Origin: Zygnema cylindricum
Taxonomy: Eukaryota; Streptophyta; Zygnematophyceae; Zygnematales; Zygnemataceae
NCBI GenBank assembly: GCA_037447655.1
Contig: JBBHKE010001539.1
Span: 29,397-93,396 of the forward strand
Length of the DNA: 64,000 nt
Direction of reading: 5' to 3'
Position 1 is the stretch's first letter. Each line of letters starts with the position of its first letter. Shown here piece after piece: positions 48,216-58,938 of the stretch. The translations under genes and the position numbers were made by a program. Under the pieces are notes generated by a model, which had not been told where the DNA came from, did not search any database, and worked only from the letters and a program-made list of their open reading frames with translations.

Positions 48216-48903
48216 AGAGGTGGCAAACGGTCAACAGAAACCGTGACCGACCGTTAACTGACCGCCCGCACCGGATCCAGAACGAATTCTCTTGCCGAAT
48301 TTTGAGGGTCAGGCGGTTGCGGTCGATTGATTCACTAGAAAAAAGAAAACGGTCGGTTACGGTCGGTCATCCAAAAAACCAAAATAAAATAAAATTTTGT
48401 ACTGTCCATACAATCCTACATTATTGTACTTTGTACTCTTTGGTATCGTGGAAGTACGTGACATCATGATTAGCGTCGCAAAAATCTGACACGGTAGTAA
48501 CACTATTCATTTCGCAAATCTTAGGGAACGTGACAAAGCGTCGCAAATTTGACACGGTAGTACACTATTCATTTGGCAAATCTTAGGGAACGCGACAAAG
48601 CGTCACAAATCTGACACGTTAGTAAACACTATTCATTTCGTAAATTTAAGGGAACGCCACAAATCGTAATTTTTGGCTTATTCATACGTCGTACATTAGT
48701 TAGTTATTTTGTACTTTTTCGATTACGGGCGGTTATGGTTAGTCGCAAGAAATCGAGCTTCTTTTACTTTCGTAAACATCGGTCGGTTAACGGTTAACAA
48801 TTTTGGAGCGTGACGTAAACCGGTCGGGCGTCGATTACTCATATTTTGAAAAAAAAAACGGTCGGTTTCGGTTATGTAAAATTTTGACTTTTGCGACCTC
48901 TGG
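48216..48903. mobile_element. hAT-like non-autonomous element with tandem repeats
   Basis: 688 bp flanked by a perfect 8-bp duplication TGGTCGCT (48208-48215, 48904-48911). Ends are AGAGGTGGCAAAC and GCGACCTCTGG, close to the CAGAGGTGGCAAA ends of many hAT elements. Sub-terminal CGGTCGGTTACGGTCGGT motifs recur on both sides. The middle (about 48480-48670) holds three tandem units of about 63 bp (CTGACACGGTAGTAACACTATTCATTTCGCAAATC...). Confidence 0.8.
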
Positions 48904-48911
48904 TGGTCGCT

Positions 48912-49353
48912 CTCTCTTAAACATAACAAACATATCCACTTTAATATTAAACACCCTTCTAGTTAAACTACACGTTGCCACATGGCACGTCGCCAAATAT
49001 TCGGCCAACGTTTTAAATGCATTCGTAATTGGACGTTGACTTTATGAAATATAAATGGGGAAAACTTGCAGCCTGAAATCCGCGTTAAAATATGTACGGA
49101 AATCATCTGTGCACGCGCCATTTTGGTTGGGTGCAACCGGTTACATCCTCTTGTAACGAACAGTTCAATGTGAGGTACAAAATAGACATCACTGGAAGTA
49201 CAAATTATATTTAAGTATAAGTATAAAATAGGTGTAAGTACAAAATAGTACCAGACGACTGTGGATTATTTTAGTGAAGATTTGACGGTCAATGCGTTGT
49301 TACATTTGACTTGCGAAAAAATAATGTAATCTCGTCATTATATATCAAAAAAT
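48912..49353. other. No assignable feature
   Basis: Non-coding AT-rich sequence; short open frames only. Confidence 0.4.
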
Positions 49354-49492
49354 GTAGTGTCGTGTATTGTGTCAAAACTTATCACGATAAAACCTTTAGG
49401 GAGAATTTATTGGTTATCGAACGGTGACGGGTCCCGAGTATGTCACTCTGGAACCAATAATTTTTTTCTCGCTGATAAGCATAGTTGTTCAA
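49354..49492. mobile_element. Fragment of the hAT-like MITE family
   Basis: TAGTGTCGTGTAT followed by TTATCACGATAA and GGTTATCGAACGGTGACGGG matches, in reverse, the right half of the element at 44048-44515. The other end is missing. Confidence 0.55.
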
Positions 49493-49705
49493 AACGCATT
49501 TTACGCACGATTCAAACGCGCGTACAATGCGTAAAAATCGGAGAGGTCGATTTGAAAAAATCGCAAGATTCGTTAATCAATTTTTGTCCGTATAATTCCG
49601 TACATGTTCATAAGTTCGTACACGTTTCAAACTTACCGTGCGCAAATAGTGTGACGCTGCAATGTCTCTTTTCGAAATTGTCCGTACATCAACGATAAAA
49701 TTAGG

Positions 49706-50740
49706 GAATTGATAATGACAGTGACTGTTTTGGTTGCGGACAGTCACTTACGTCATTTCGTCAAAAAACGTACGTTTGAAGTACACACGGGTACAAATAA
49801 AGCACCGTTGAGTACAAATTTGACAGTCAATCGGTCGAACAACTTTGACTTTGAAAATATTTTTCAACCGCTTAAAATTATGTCGCGCTTGCGAACGTCG
49901 ACCGTCATAATAAATTTAGCAATTCACACGGCCGGCGAACGTTTACGGTAACAAAACTGCGGCAACCACATGTAAATGAAAAGTGTTGCAGACAGTCACT
50001 TTTTGTCGTTATGTGAGCTCCACGGTGAGAGCACTTAGCCGCAAAATTGAAATTTAATCGTCTAAACGTTACATTGAACTTAGACGCAAAGTGAAACGAA
50101 ATCTCTTTAAACTAAAGTACTATAAGTCTTGTACGGAAATATTAAACGCACGAAACGAAATGCACTTTGTACACTAAAATAAAACGAACCGGCGTAAAAA
50201 TATCAATTGAAATTAGATGAAAAAAATGAGCGTCGTCACGCGCGACGAAATCTGCCACACTATCTACGAATCAACATTCTTACATTGATAGCAAAATTTT
50301 GTTTCGTGCGTTTTAGTATTTTCGTACAAAACTTACAGTAGTTCAGTTTAGTTTAAAGAGGTTTCGTTTCACTTTGCGTCTAAGTTCAATGTAACGCCTA
50401 ACGATTAAATTTCAATTTTGCGGCTAAGTGCTCTCCCCGTGGAGCTCACGTAAAGACAAAAGTGACTGTCTGCAACACTTTTATTTACATGTGGTTGCCG
50501 CAGTTTTGTTACCGTAAACGTTCGTCGGCCGTGTGAATTACTAATTTTATTATGACGGTCGACGTCAAACTTTTAAGCGGTTGAAACAATATTTTGAAAG
50601 TAAAAGTTGTCCAACCAATTGACCGTCAAATTTGTACTCAACGGTACTTTATTTGTACCAATATGTACTTCAAACGTACAATTTTTGACAAAATGACGTA
50701 GCGACAGCGCAACCAAAACAGTCACTGTCAGGATCAATTC
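49706..50740. mobile_element. Foldback element FB2, complete
   Basis: 1035 bp with arms of about 460 bp (49706-50165 and 50285-50740), starting GAATTGATAATGACAGTGACTG and ending with its near inverse CAGTCACTGTCAGGATCAATTC. The centre (50166-50284) matches the FB1 centre in opposite orientation. The arms contain the same ordered blocks as FB1 and a fragment at 58552-58833. No coding capacity. Confidence 0.8.
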
Positions 50741-51434
50741 TTTATTTATTATTAATTATTAATTATTATTAATAATAATAAGTTTTTTTTGATATCTGAT
50801 TGTACCACGATTTAAATAGCTGATTAACATCTGATAAAAGCGATGAAAGCGATGAAAGGATTAAAGTTGATTAAATTGATTAAAGGTGACAAATTTTGAT
50901 TGGAAACAGATAATTTTGGCCTTTTCACTAAAATGGGAAACACAAACTATATTATACCACCACCTTTTAAAACAAAAAAAAAATAAACTAAATCAATCCA
51001 ACCTAATATAAAGAAAAATTCAAAAATACGAAAACTCAAATTAGAACCTCAATATAATTTGCAATTTACATTAAAAAATTGTTTGTCATTTTTTTTAATT
51101 TTTTTTTGTTCGTAAACCAAGAAATATCACACATTTAAGTCAACAAATCTCCAATAATAGTACTCAAAAAGAGAAAAAAATAAAAAATCTAAAAGTACAA
51201 ATGCGGGGAAAAATACGAAAACGCAACATCTGAAGTACAAAAAAAATGTAAACAAAAAGTAAACGATGGAATCACCCAAGATGAATAAATATCAAACTGA
51301 AAAAAAAAGAAAAAAAAATCGAAAAAAAGAAACGAAGAAAAAGTTTTCCGTCGAGTACAGTTCGTCGAGTACAATTTTACCCTGTCAGTCACTTCAAATC
51401 ATGAAATAAAAAAAATGAAAAAAAAGTGTGCAAT
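50741..51434. other. AT-rich 3' flank of the TMEM53-like gene
   Basis: ATT-ATT repeats (50741-50790), then A/T-homopolymer-rich sequence. It probably includes the 3' UTR of the minus-strand gene next to 51435; no clear polyadenylation signal was assigned. Confidence 0.4.
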
Positions 51435-54400
51435 TTACAATTTCGATCGAAGAAACGGACGAGGGTCGGGAGAAATATTTTCGTTGAACGAAGATTTTGG
51501 AACCAATTCAAATTTTTTCGACTTTTCGGTTTGATTTGTCGAAGTAACATTTTCTAAAATGTCAAATGTTTTCATAGATTCTCGATTTTCCCCGATTCTC
51601 TCTCTCTTTACCCCTTTTTGTTTTTGGTTCCAAAAATCAAGAATCGATAAAAGGTATTTTTTTAAAGAATAAATGTATTCGTCTTTATGTTTTCGAAGAT
51701 GTCCTGTGACAAAAAAAAACAAAAAAGGAAAAAAACCACAAGAAAAAATGCAAAAAAATACCACTTTTCATAAAATTAGAGACAAGGCATTAGAGGTAAA
51801 AAAAAAAAAAATGAAATAAAAGTTGATAGAATGTAGAAACGAAGAGAAAAGAGGAATATAAAATAATAGGGCAAAAAGGTAGTATCTCCTAATTCACTTA
51901 CTTTTTTTTTTGCAGGAGAATAGAAGAAAACAAAAAGAAATAGCAAAGAAAAAAAGAACTAAGAAAAGAGAAGTTATAAGAAAGAACTTTTAAGGTTTTC
52001 TTTCCTAGAGAAAATAGTTTCTGGCAACCTTTTCATCGTTTTTTTTTTAAGGTTTTCGAATATCTTTAGGGTTTTTGAACCAATTATTAAGGTTTTTGAA
52101 ACAATTTTTGGGTTTTCAAACTTTTTAAGGTTTTCGACATAAGAGTGACGTTACATACCTACGTGCTCGGAAGTTTCCCACGAGACAGTTGTGACGTCAC
52201 CGCCACGTGTCACAATTTCCCTCGAAAACATTTCTATCCTATCACAAGGCGCCAGCTCATCGTCCTTCGAGAAGAAGAGAAGAGTGGGACCCACTACCTG
52301 ACAAGAGGGGGGAGGGAGAGGGAGAGAAGAGGGAGAGGGAGAGAAAGGGATGGATAGTGGTGGGTAAAATGATGGGAAAGTGGGAGCCACAACCTGGGAA
52401 AAGAGAGGAGGGAGAGGGAGAGGGAGAGGAAGGGACAGTGAGGGATAGATAGTAGTTGGTAAAGCAAGAGAAGAGTGGGACCCCGAGACGGGATAGGGAG
52501 GGGGGGAGGGAGAGGGGGAGGAGAGGGAGAGGGGGAGGGAGAGAGAGAGGGAGAGGGAGAGGGAGAGGAAGAGGGAGAGGGAAAGGGAGAGGGAAAGGGA
52601 GAGGGAGGGCGAGAGGCAGAGCAGAGGGGCGAGGGGGAGAGAGAGAGTGGGAGAGAAATACCACAGAATTATGAAGAACTTCCCAATATTCTGCCCTCTG
52701 TTTCTCAAATTCCTTTAAGAAAAAACCGTCCAATAGGAGGGCTGCGGTAGAAGCTGCCCGACTCCGAAAAGTTTTTTCGGAACTTTTTTTGCTGCCCGGA
52801 GGCTGAGAAAGGAATCGAACTCCAATTTGACTCAAAAAGTTAATCGGGCATGAATCAAAAATTTGACCGGTAAGACATTTTCGAACAACTTCATAACGAG
52901 ATTTTTCGGGCAGCTGAGGTTTTTCCTGGGCAGCCCCAGAAAAAAAAATCAGTTTTTCCGGGCAGCTAAGATTTTTTCGGGCAGCTAAGTTTTTTCCTGG
53001 ACAGGCTGGAAGGAAAGAAAAGAAAGGAACCAAGAAAGTTTAGAAAATAGAAAAAAAAAATGAATGAGGCAGAAGAGAAAATAAAAATTGGGGATAAAGG
53101 AGGAAAAGAAAAAAGAATGGAAAAATGTAAATTTTTGATGGGATTAACACAGTTTTTTGATTTGCAGAGTTCTGTTTTGGAAAAAAAAAAAAATAGTGAG
53201 AAATCATCCACTTCTCCTCCCTTCCCTGCAATGAAATAAAATAATAAATAAATAAACAAAGAAAGAATAAATATGCATATATATATATATATTAAATAAA
53301 TAAATAAATAAATACATAGATACATACATAGAGAGGTAGATAGATAGATGGATGGATAGAAATAAATAAATCAATAAATAAATGAAATAAACAAAAAAAA
53401 AAAAAAAAACAAACAAACAATTTGCATATGTTCGTAACGGCGCCAATCACGCCCACACACATGTCAATAAATAAATTAATTAATTGATTAATTGAAAAAT
53501 AAATTAATTAATTAACAAATCAATTGATTCATTAACTAAAAAAATAAAAAATCGACCACTTACCGGAGTTTCCCATGGTGAGTTTTCGTTAAAAAGTAGC
53601 TGTTGAACACCAAAAAAAAAAATGACACCAAAATTAGAGATAAAAAACGAAAAAAAATGTAAAATAAATCAAAAATAAGTGAAAGAAAGAAAAAGTACAA
53701 GCGAAAAAAGAATTTATGAAGCGGTTTTAGAAAAAGACAGGGGAGGGAGGAGGGAGGAGGGAGGAGGAAGGAGGGGAGGAGGGAGGAGGGAGGAGGGAGG
53801 AGGGAGGAGGGAGGAGGGAGGAGGGAGGAGGGGAGGAGGGAGGGAGGGAGGGAGGAGGGAGGAGGGAGGAGGGAGGAGGGAGGAGGGAGGAGGGAGGAGG
53901 GAGGAGGAGGAGGGAGGAGGGAGGAGGGAGGGAGGAGGGAGGAGGGGAGGAGGGAGGAGGGAGGAGGGAGGAGGAAGGAGGAAGGAGGGAGGAGGGAGGA
54001 GGGAAGAGGGAGGAGAGAGCAAGGAGGGAGGGAGAAGGGTGGAGAGAGAATAGCAGGAGGGAGGAGAGCGGGAAGAAGGCATGAGAAAGAATGAAAAGAG
54101 ATGAATTTCCATAATTAGTAAATGAAACCACGTTAAAAAAAGGATCCATAATTTACAAAATAGAACATAATTGAAAAAAAAAATCCAAAACTGAAAAAAA
54201 AAATCCAAAACTAAAAAAAAAATCCAATAATTAAAGAAAAATGAGATCCATAATAAAAAAAACGAACATGCATCATATTGAATGGAAAATAAAAATAATA
54301 ATCAATTAAAAATACCTTAAGAAATTTGTAGTAACAGGCTTTAACTCCGCCCAAAAATGAAATGGCAACGATTGGTCGGAGATCTTCTTTCACCTCCTGC

Positions 54401-54582
54401 CAGAGAGAGAGAGAGAGAGGGAGGGAGGGAGAGAGAGGGTGAGGGAGAGAGAGAGAGGGAGAGAGAGGGAGAGAGAGAGGAGAGAGGGAGAGAGAGGAGA
54501 GAGAAAGAGGGAAGAGGGAGAGGGAGAGCGAGAGGGAGAGGGAGGGAGAGAGAGAGAGGAGAGAGGAGAGAGGGGGAGAGAG

Positions 54583-54677
<95 letters not shown>

Positions 54678-56737
54678 GAGAGAAAGGAGAGAAAGGAGAG
54701 AGGAGAGAGAGAGGAGAAAGAGAAAGAGAGAAAGAGAGAGAGAGAGAGAGGGGGGAGAGAGAGAGAGGGGGGAGAGAGAGAGAGAGAAAGAGAGAGAGAG
54801 AAAGGCGAGAGAGCGAGGGGTGAGGTGTGGAGAGAGAGGGAGGAAGAGCGAGCGAGTGAGCGAGAGAAGGGGGGAAGAGAGAGAGAGAGGGAGAGAGTTA
54901 GGGAGAGGGAGAAAGTTAGGGAGAGGGAGAAAGTTTAGGGAGAGGAGAAGAGACGTAGAGAGGGAGAGAGAGGAAGGGAGAGGGCAAGAGGGGAGAGTGA
55001 GAGAGAGCGCGAGTGAAAGAGAGGAGGCGGGAGAGAGAGTGAGAAGGAGGGAGAGCAAACGAGCAAAGAGAGGGAGAGGGAGAAATGTAGGAAGAGAGAG
55101 AGAGGTAGGGAGAAAGGGAGAGAGGGAGAGAGAGGTAGGGAGAAAGAGTGAGAGGGAGAGAGAGGGGAGGGAGGAGAGGGAGAGGAGGTAGGGTGAGGAG
55201 AAATGAGAGAGTGGGAGGAGGGAGGGAGGGAGGGAGAGAGAGAGAGAGTGGTGACTTTCAATTGTTGTAATTTGGTATTCTTTAAACTGAGAGAGAGAGA
55301 GACAGCTGAAAATAGAAGGGAGGGGAGAGGGGAGAGGGGAGAGGGGAGAGAGGAGGTGGAAACAGGGTAGAGGGAGGAGGGGGGAGGGGGAGGGGAGAGG
55401 GGGGGAAGGGAGAGAAATGAGACATACCTTAACAAGCTCTTCCAAAACAATTTTTGCCAAAAATTCTGCTTTTGAAGGGAACCATCTGGGCAGGGGAAAA
55501 AAAAAAAGAGGAAGCGGGGTGGGGGGGCGGGGGAGAGAGAGGGAAGAGATGAGGAGGGGGAGGAGAGGGAGGGCGGGGAAAGGGTATGGAGAGGGGCAAA
55601 GGTAAGGGGGAGACAGAGAAGGGTTTTTAAAAAGGGGAAAAAATTACAGTTCCCAAAACACGTAAACATATGAAACGCATCAAAAAAAAAAATCTACCAA
55701 AACCCTAAAATACTCAGAAACCCTAAACCGGAAGATTGGTTAAACTCAAAAACCCAAATTCCCCAAAACCAAGAAACTCCTGAAAGACGACAAAAAATAT
55801 TCTATGGAAACCCTAAAAATCACAACAGAAAACCCTACAAATTACGAAAAGTACCCTAAAAATCACAGTGCAGGGACTAATAGTCACAACAGTAACCCGA
55901 AAAAATTCAGCAAAAACCTTAACAATCACAAGAAAAATCCTTTAAAATGGGAATGGAAAACCTTCAGTAACCCTTAAACGCCCTTAAAAACCCTGAAAAT
56001 CCCTAAAAAACCCTTATGAAACCCTTAAAAACCCTAAGGGACCCTTAAAAAACCCTGGGAAACCCTACAAAATTCCTAAAAAAACCCTAAGAAAACCCAA
56101 AAAAACCCTTAAAAAACCCTTAAAAAACCCTAAAAAAACCCTAAGTAACCCTAAAATAGCCCTTATAAACCCTTAAAAACCCTGGGAAACCCTACAAAAT
56201 CCTTAAAAAAACCCTAAGAAAACCCTAAAAAAACCCTACATAACCCTAAATAACCCTTGTAAAACCTTGAGAAACCCTAAAAAAACCCCAGGGAAACCCT
56301 TAAAAAACCCTCAAAAAAACCTAAAAAAACCCTAAAACCCTTAAAAAACCCTAAAAAAACCCAGGGAAACCCTAAAATAACCCTTAAAAACCCTTAAAAA
56401 ACCCTAAAAAAACCCTAAAAACCCTAAATAACCCTTCAAAACCCGTGAGAAACCCTAGAAAGCCTTACAAATTCAGCACCGGAGGGTGGCAAACCAGCGC
56501 ATCCCATCCCCAGGAATTCAGGAGCCTCAGATAGGCCGCCACGTGGCGTCTTTCCGAAAACATCCAAGTAAAAAGTACGGCAATGGGGCGGCAGGAGCAG
56601 CTAGAAGACAAACTTTCGGGTGACACGTCACCTGCCAAGTCGCCCGCCACGTCACCATCGCCGACGCGGCTCCAGTAAAACGACGATTTTTTTATTTTGT
56701 CGTTTAGTGAATCTGGTTGGGAAGAAGGGAGAACCAT
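51435..56737 (-). CDS. TMEM53/DUF829 alpha/beta-hydrolase-fold protein, seven coding exons
   Basis: Exons on the minus strand: 56737-56469, 55485-55428, 54396-54316, 53599-53564, 52913-52662, 52297-52159 and 51703-51435. They total 1104 bp, 367 residues plus stop TAA. All introns are GT-AG and all phases join. The product matches the DUF829 family (TMEM53 of animals, many plant paralogues) along its length: RPIAVLFTWMFSERRHVAAY (about 50-69), WFPSKAEFLAKIVLEELVKE, SFLGGVKACYYKFLK (122-136), CLTGQIFDSCP (near 162), FEKQRAEYWEVLHNS, SKDDELAP (242-249, acid D245) and SEHVGHLRKHKDEY (His 277). The elbow serine expected in SFSGG is Leu124 here. The N-terminus has a GDVAGDLAGDV repeat and the last about 60 residues are a polar tail. 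Animal TMEM53 is a nuclear-envelope protein; the plant role is unknown. The exon 5 donor (GTG|GTATTT) is the least certain junction. Confidence 0.9.
51704..52158 (-). other. Intron 6 of the TMEM53-like gene
   Basis: Donor GTATGT and acceptor TTTTGTCACAG on the minus strand, interrupting a glycine codon (phase 1) in the HVGH motif. It is T-rich in the sense direction and contains several degenerate AAACCTTAAA words (52030-52140). Confidence 0.85.
52298..52661 (-). repeat. Intron 5 with GGGAGA-type polypurine tract
   Basis: Plus strand is almost pure GGGAGA/GGAGAG repeats. Two diverged units (about 100-125 bp) begin with AGTGGGA-CC, echoing exon 6 sequence (GTGGGACCCACTACCTG at 52283-52299). 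So the start of exon 6, with its splice site, seems to have been copied into the intron and then expanded. Confidence 0.75.
52905..53005 (-). repeat. Repeated 3' splice-site module before exon 5
   Basis: On the minus strand, CTGCCC-GAAAAA-CTTAG-type units occur several times just before and at the start of exon 5 (52913). At least three end in AG followed by CTGCCCG. The last one is used in the proposed model; the others could act as alternative acceptors. Confidence 0.6.
53735..54075 (-). repeat. Intron 3 GGAGGGA tandem tract
   Basis: About 340 bp of GGAGGGA/GGAGG on the plus strand (TCCCTCC in the sense strand of the gene). The open frames across it on both strands are low-complexity artefacts. 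Confidence 0.9.
54403..55420 (-). repeat. Intron 2, 1-kb polypurine/polypyrimidine tract
   Basis: Nearly unbroken GA/GGGA purine sequence on the plus strand (CT-rich in the sense direction), with (GA)n runs at 54590-54670. It runs directly into the exon 3 acceptor, so it forms a greatly enlarged polypyrimidine tract. The only non-purine interruptions of note are around 55250-55290. Confidence 0.9.
55683..56468 (-). repeat. Intron 1 telomere-like degenerate repeat
   Basis: Dozens of AAACCCTAAA / AAACCCTTAAAA / GGGAAACCCT variants on the plus strand, i.e. TTTAGGGTTT in the sense direction of the gene. It is too irregular for a functional telomere. The array fills most of intron 1 and ends at the splice donor. 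Confidence 0.85.
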
Positions 56738-57403
56738 CGTACGGAAACGCTCCTGAAAAATGGGATACGTGAATCACCGACCATTATTTTAAAAAAAAGG
56801 AAAAAAAAAAAAAAAACAAAAAAAAAAAATCTTACGCTCAAACTGTACTATGGCATGAAATCGTACAAACGGATTCGGGCCGTGTCCACGTGTACGGAAA
56901 AGTACCAATTTTATTTGTCGTTTTGTGGGTGGATTGAATGATTGAACAGTGGACCGTCAAAAATTCAAACCATGGTTCGAAAACGGGTGAAGCACTATAT
57001 CCGATAATCCAATATAATACGCGTAATTCTACGCGTTTTACGCGTATACAAACGCGTATGATGAAACACGTTTTCTATGCGTACAATATTGGGTTTCGGA
57101 AGACAAGGGTTTCCCTCTTTTTCCTCCATGGTGCTGGGAGGACCCTTGGCGATATGGTTCTCAGGTATCCGGCTTGGACACACGTCTCATCTCTCTCGGC
57201 TTTCGATACAAGTGTGGCGGCTCGGGACGCAACGGCTACCAAGAAAAGTGATTAAGCTTAAGCTCACCAAGACCCGTGGATCAGGTTGTCTCAATTGCAA
57301 TGGAGATTTTTGGATCTTTGGACAAGTCATTCGACAACTTCCTTTGCCATTGTGCGCGAAAAAGAGTTTGAATCTAGGGGTTTAGGGAGTCCTCCGCCGG
57401 GCC

Positions 57404-57412
57404 ATTTATATA
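57404..57412 (-). promoter_or_regulatory. Putative TATA box and 5' UTR exon of the TMEM53-like gene
   Basis: TATATAAAT on the minus strand; transcription would start near 57380. A GTGAGC donor follows at 57267-57262, and a TTTTTCAG acceptor at 56760-56753 lies 15 bp before the start codon. This suggests a leader exon of about 110 bp (57268-57380) and a 5' UTR intron. The leader would contain a 7-codon upstream frame. No transcript evidence is available, so this part is inference. Confidence 0.4.
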
Positions 57413-58551
57413 CCTTCTATCGTCAGCATGTATTAATTGGCCTTCAACGAGCGCAAGTTGCGACCCTTCTTCGACAAGGGACAAGGTAGATGACAAGCTG
57501 GGTATTCCATCGGTCCACGTCCATGATTTTCGTTGTTGTGGATCATGGTTTTGTTCTAAGTAGTCTCCTACTTTGGGTTTTTTTCTTTTTGTGGGTGATC
57601 AACTTTGGTTTTTTTGTTTTGGATATTTGTTTTTGTTAGTGTTGATTTGTTTATTTCAATCTTTTGGACGTAGTTGAAATTCTCGTGACTCTTATAGTCC
57701 ATTTTTTTTTTTTAGATTTTCCCTCCAGTACATAAATGATTTTACCGTCGCAAGTGTTACAATAAATACTTTCTTTCCGCACTCTTTACCGAACATTTTA
57801 TACAAATCAAAACCTTGTTCCGCACAAGGTTTATAGAAACGAAAATCTTAACATGTTCATTTATTAAAAGTTGCAAAACAATTGCGCCCTCAGTTAGTCA
57901 AATGTACCTCGGAGAAATTCGGACGAGCAAATGAAGAACTTTTTCGGAATTGTAATTACCGGGCAAGTCACTTTGTCAAATTGAAATAGTTAAGATGTGC
58001 TTGAGTAATATTATTATGCATTGTGTTCCAAATCCTCAAAATTGTAAATCATCTGAGCGTCGAAATCAAGGCTCGCAGTGGCAAATCACGTTTTTAAATA
58101 GTAAAAAATCAATTTCTCAACATCCATTTTTTCCTCTCATTTGGATCTATTGCTTTTGTTTTCTCGCCGATCACAATTGTCCAATGTTTCTTGATTACAA
58201 AAGTAACTTTATTATATCATTTCCAAATTACATAATTATTTCCATTAGACATGATCATCTTTTTCGATGATCGAAGGTTGTTGTCTATAAAGACTTTACT
58301 AAATTCATCATCATTCCTATCGCCAGGTACTTTCCTTTTCCTGTTTTTTTTGTTTTTTTTTTATTTCAGTCATCATCATAATCATTTGGACCACCATCCC
58401 TAGGGTTTTCACCTTTTGCATTCTTTTCACATTTTCTATTTTCTCTATATCCCATACATTTTGCCTTGTATATCTTTAAAGAGGCATTTAAGTGCGTACT
58501 ATATTCTGTTTTTGTTTGCGCATTTTACTTTTTCCGTGAATGTGAATCATG
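57413..58551. other. Intergenic, no assignable feature
   Basis: T-rich sequence with short open frames. No gene or repeat could be supported. Confidence 0.4.
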
Positions 58552-58833
58552 CCAACATGTGCTCTCACAGTGGAGCTCACGTCAAGTGAGAAAGTACCTG
58601 CGCGCAGCCATTTTATTTACATGTGGTTGCTGCAGTTTTGTTACCGTAAACCTGCGCCGGCCGTGTGAATTGTTTTTTTTTATGACGGTCGACGTTCGCA
58701 ACCGCAACACTTTTTTTAACCGTTGTTACAATATTTCGCCAGTCAAAGTTGTTTGACGGATTGACCGTCAAATATGAACTCAAAGGTATGTAACTTGTAC
58801 TATACAGTACTTCAAATGTACAATTTTTGAAAC
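58552..58833. mobile_element. Foldback fragment FB3 (one arm)
   Basis: It matches the right arms of FB1 and FB2 (GTGCTCTCACxGTGGAGCTCACG, TTTACATGTGGTTGC-GCAGTTTTGTTACCGTAAAC, GACCGTCAAAT, GTACTTCAAA-GTACAATTTTTGA). The other arm is absent; a MITE starts next to the break. Confidence 0.75.
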
Positions 58834-58938
58834 CTACACCGTGAATCGCAATGAGCATAATCAAACAATTAGCGTTATTTACGCTATTTGGGAATTTCAA
58901 TTTTTTCTAAACAAATAATTATTCTAATTTATCATTAA

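Noticed and set aside
52808-52830. A tRNA on the minus strand, suggested by GAGTTCGATTCC
   Set aside because: The T-stem does not pair, no cloverleaf is possible, and the segment lies in coding exon 5.
53679-54208. Open frames of Gly-Arg-Arg or Pro-Ser repeats
   Set aside because: Translated GGAGGGA tandem repeat inside intron 3; not a gene.
54390-55460. Long open frames (up to about 350 codons) of Ser-Leu or Arg-Glu repeats on both strands
   Set aside because: They are products of the GA/CT simple repeats in intron 2 of the TMEM53-like gene and have no ordinary amino-acid composition.
56520-56660. A G-box promoter (CACGTG, GACGTGG repeats)
   Set aside because: The motifs lie in coding exon 1, where they encode the GDVAGDLAGDV repeat.
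57077-57489. Overlapping plus-strand open frames as a candidate gene
   Set aside because: No recognisable motif or splice pattern. The minus strand of the same stretch fits the leader of the TMEM53-like gene better, though that is also unproven.
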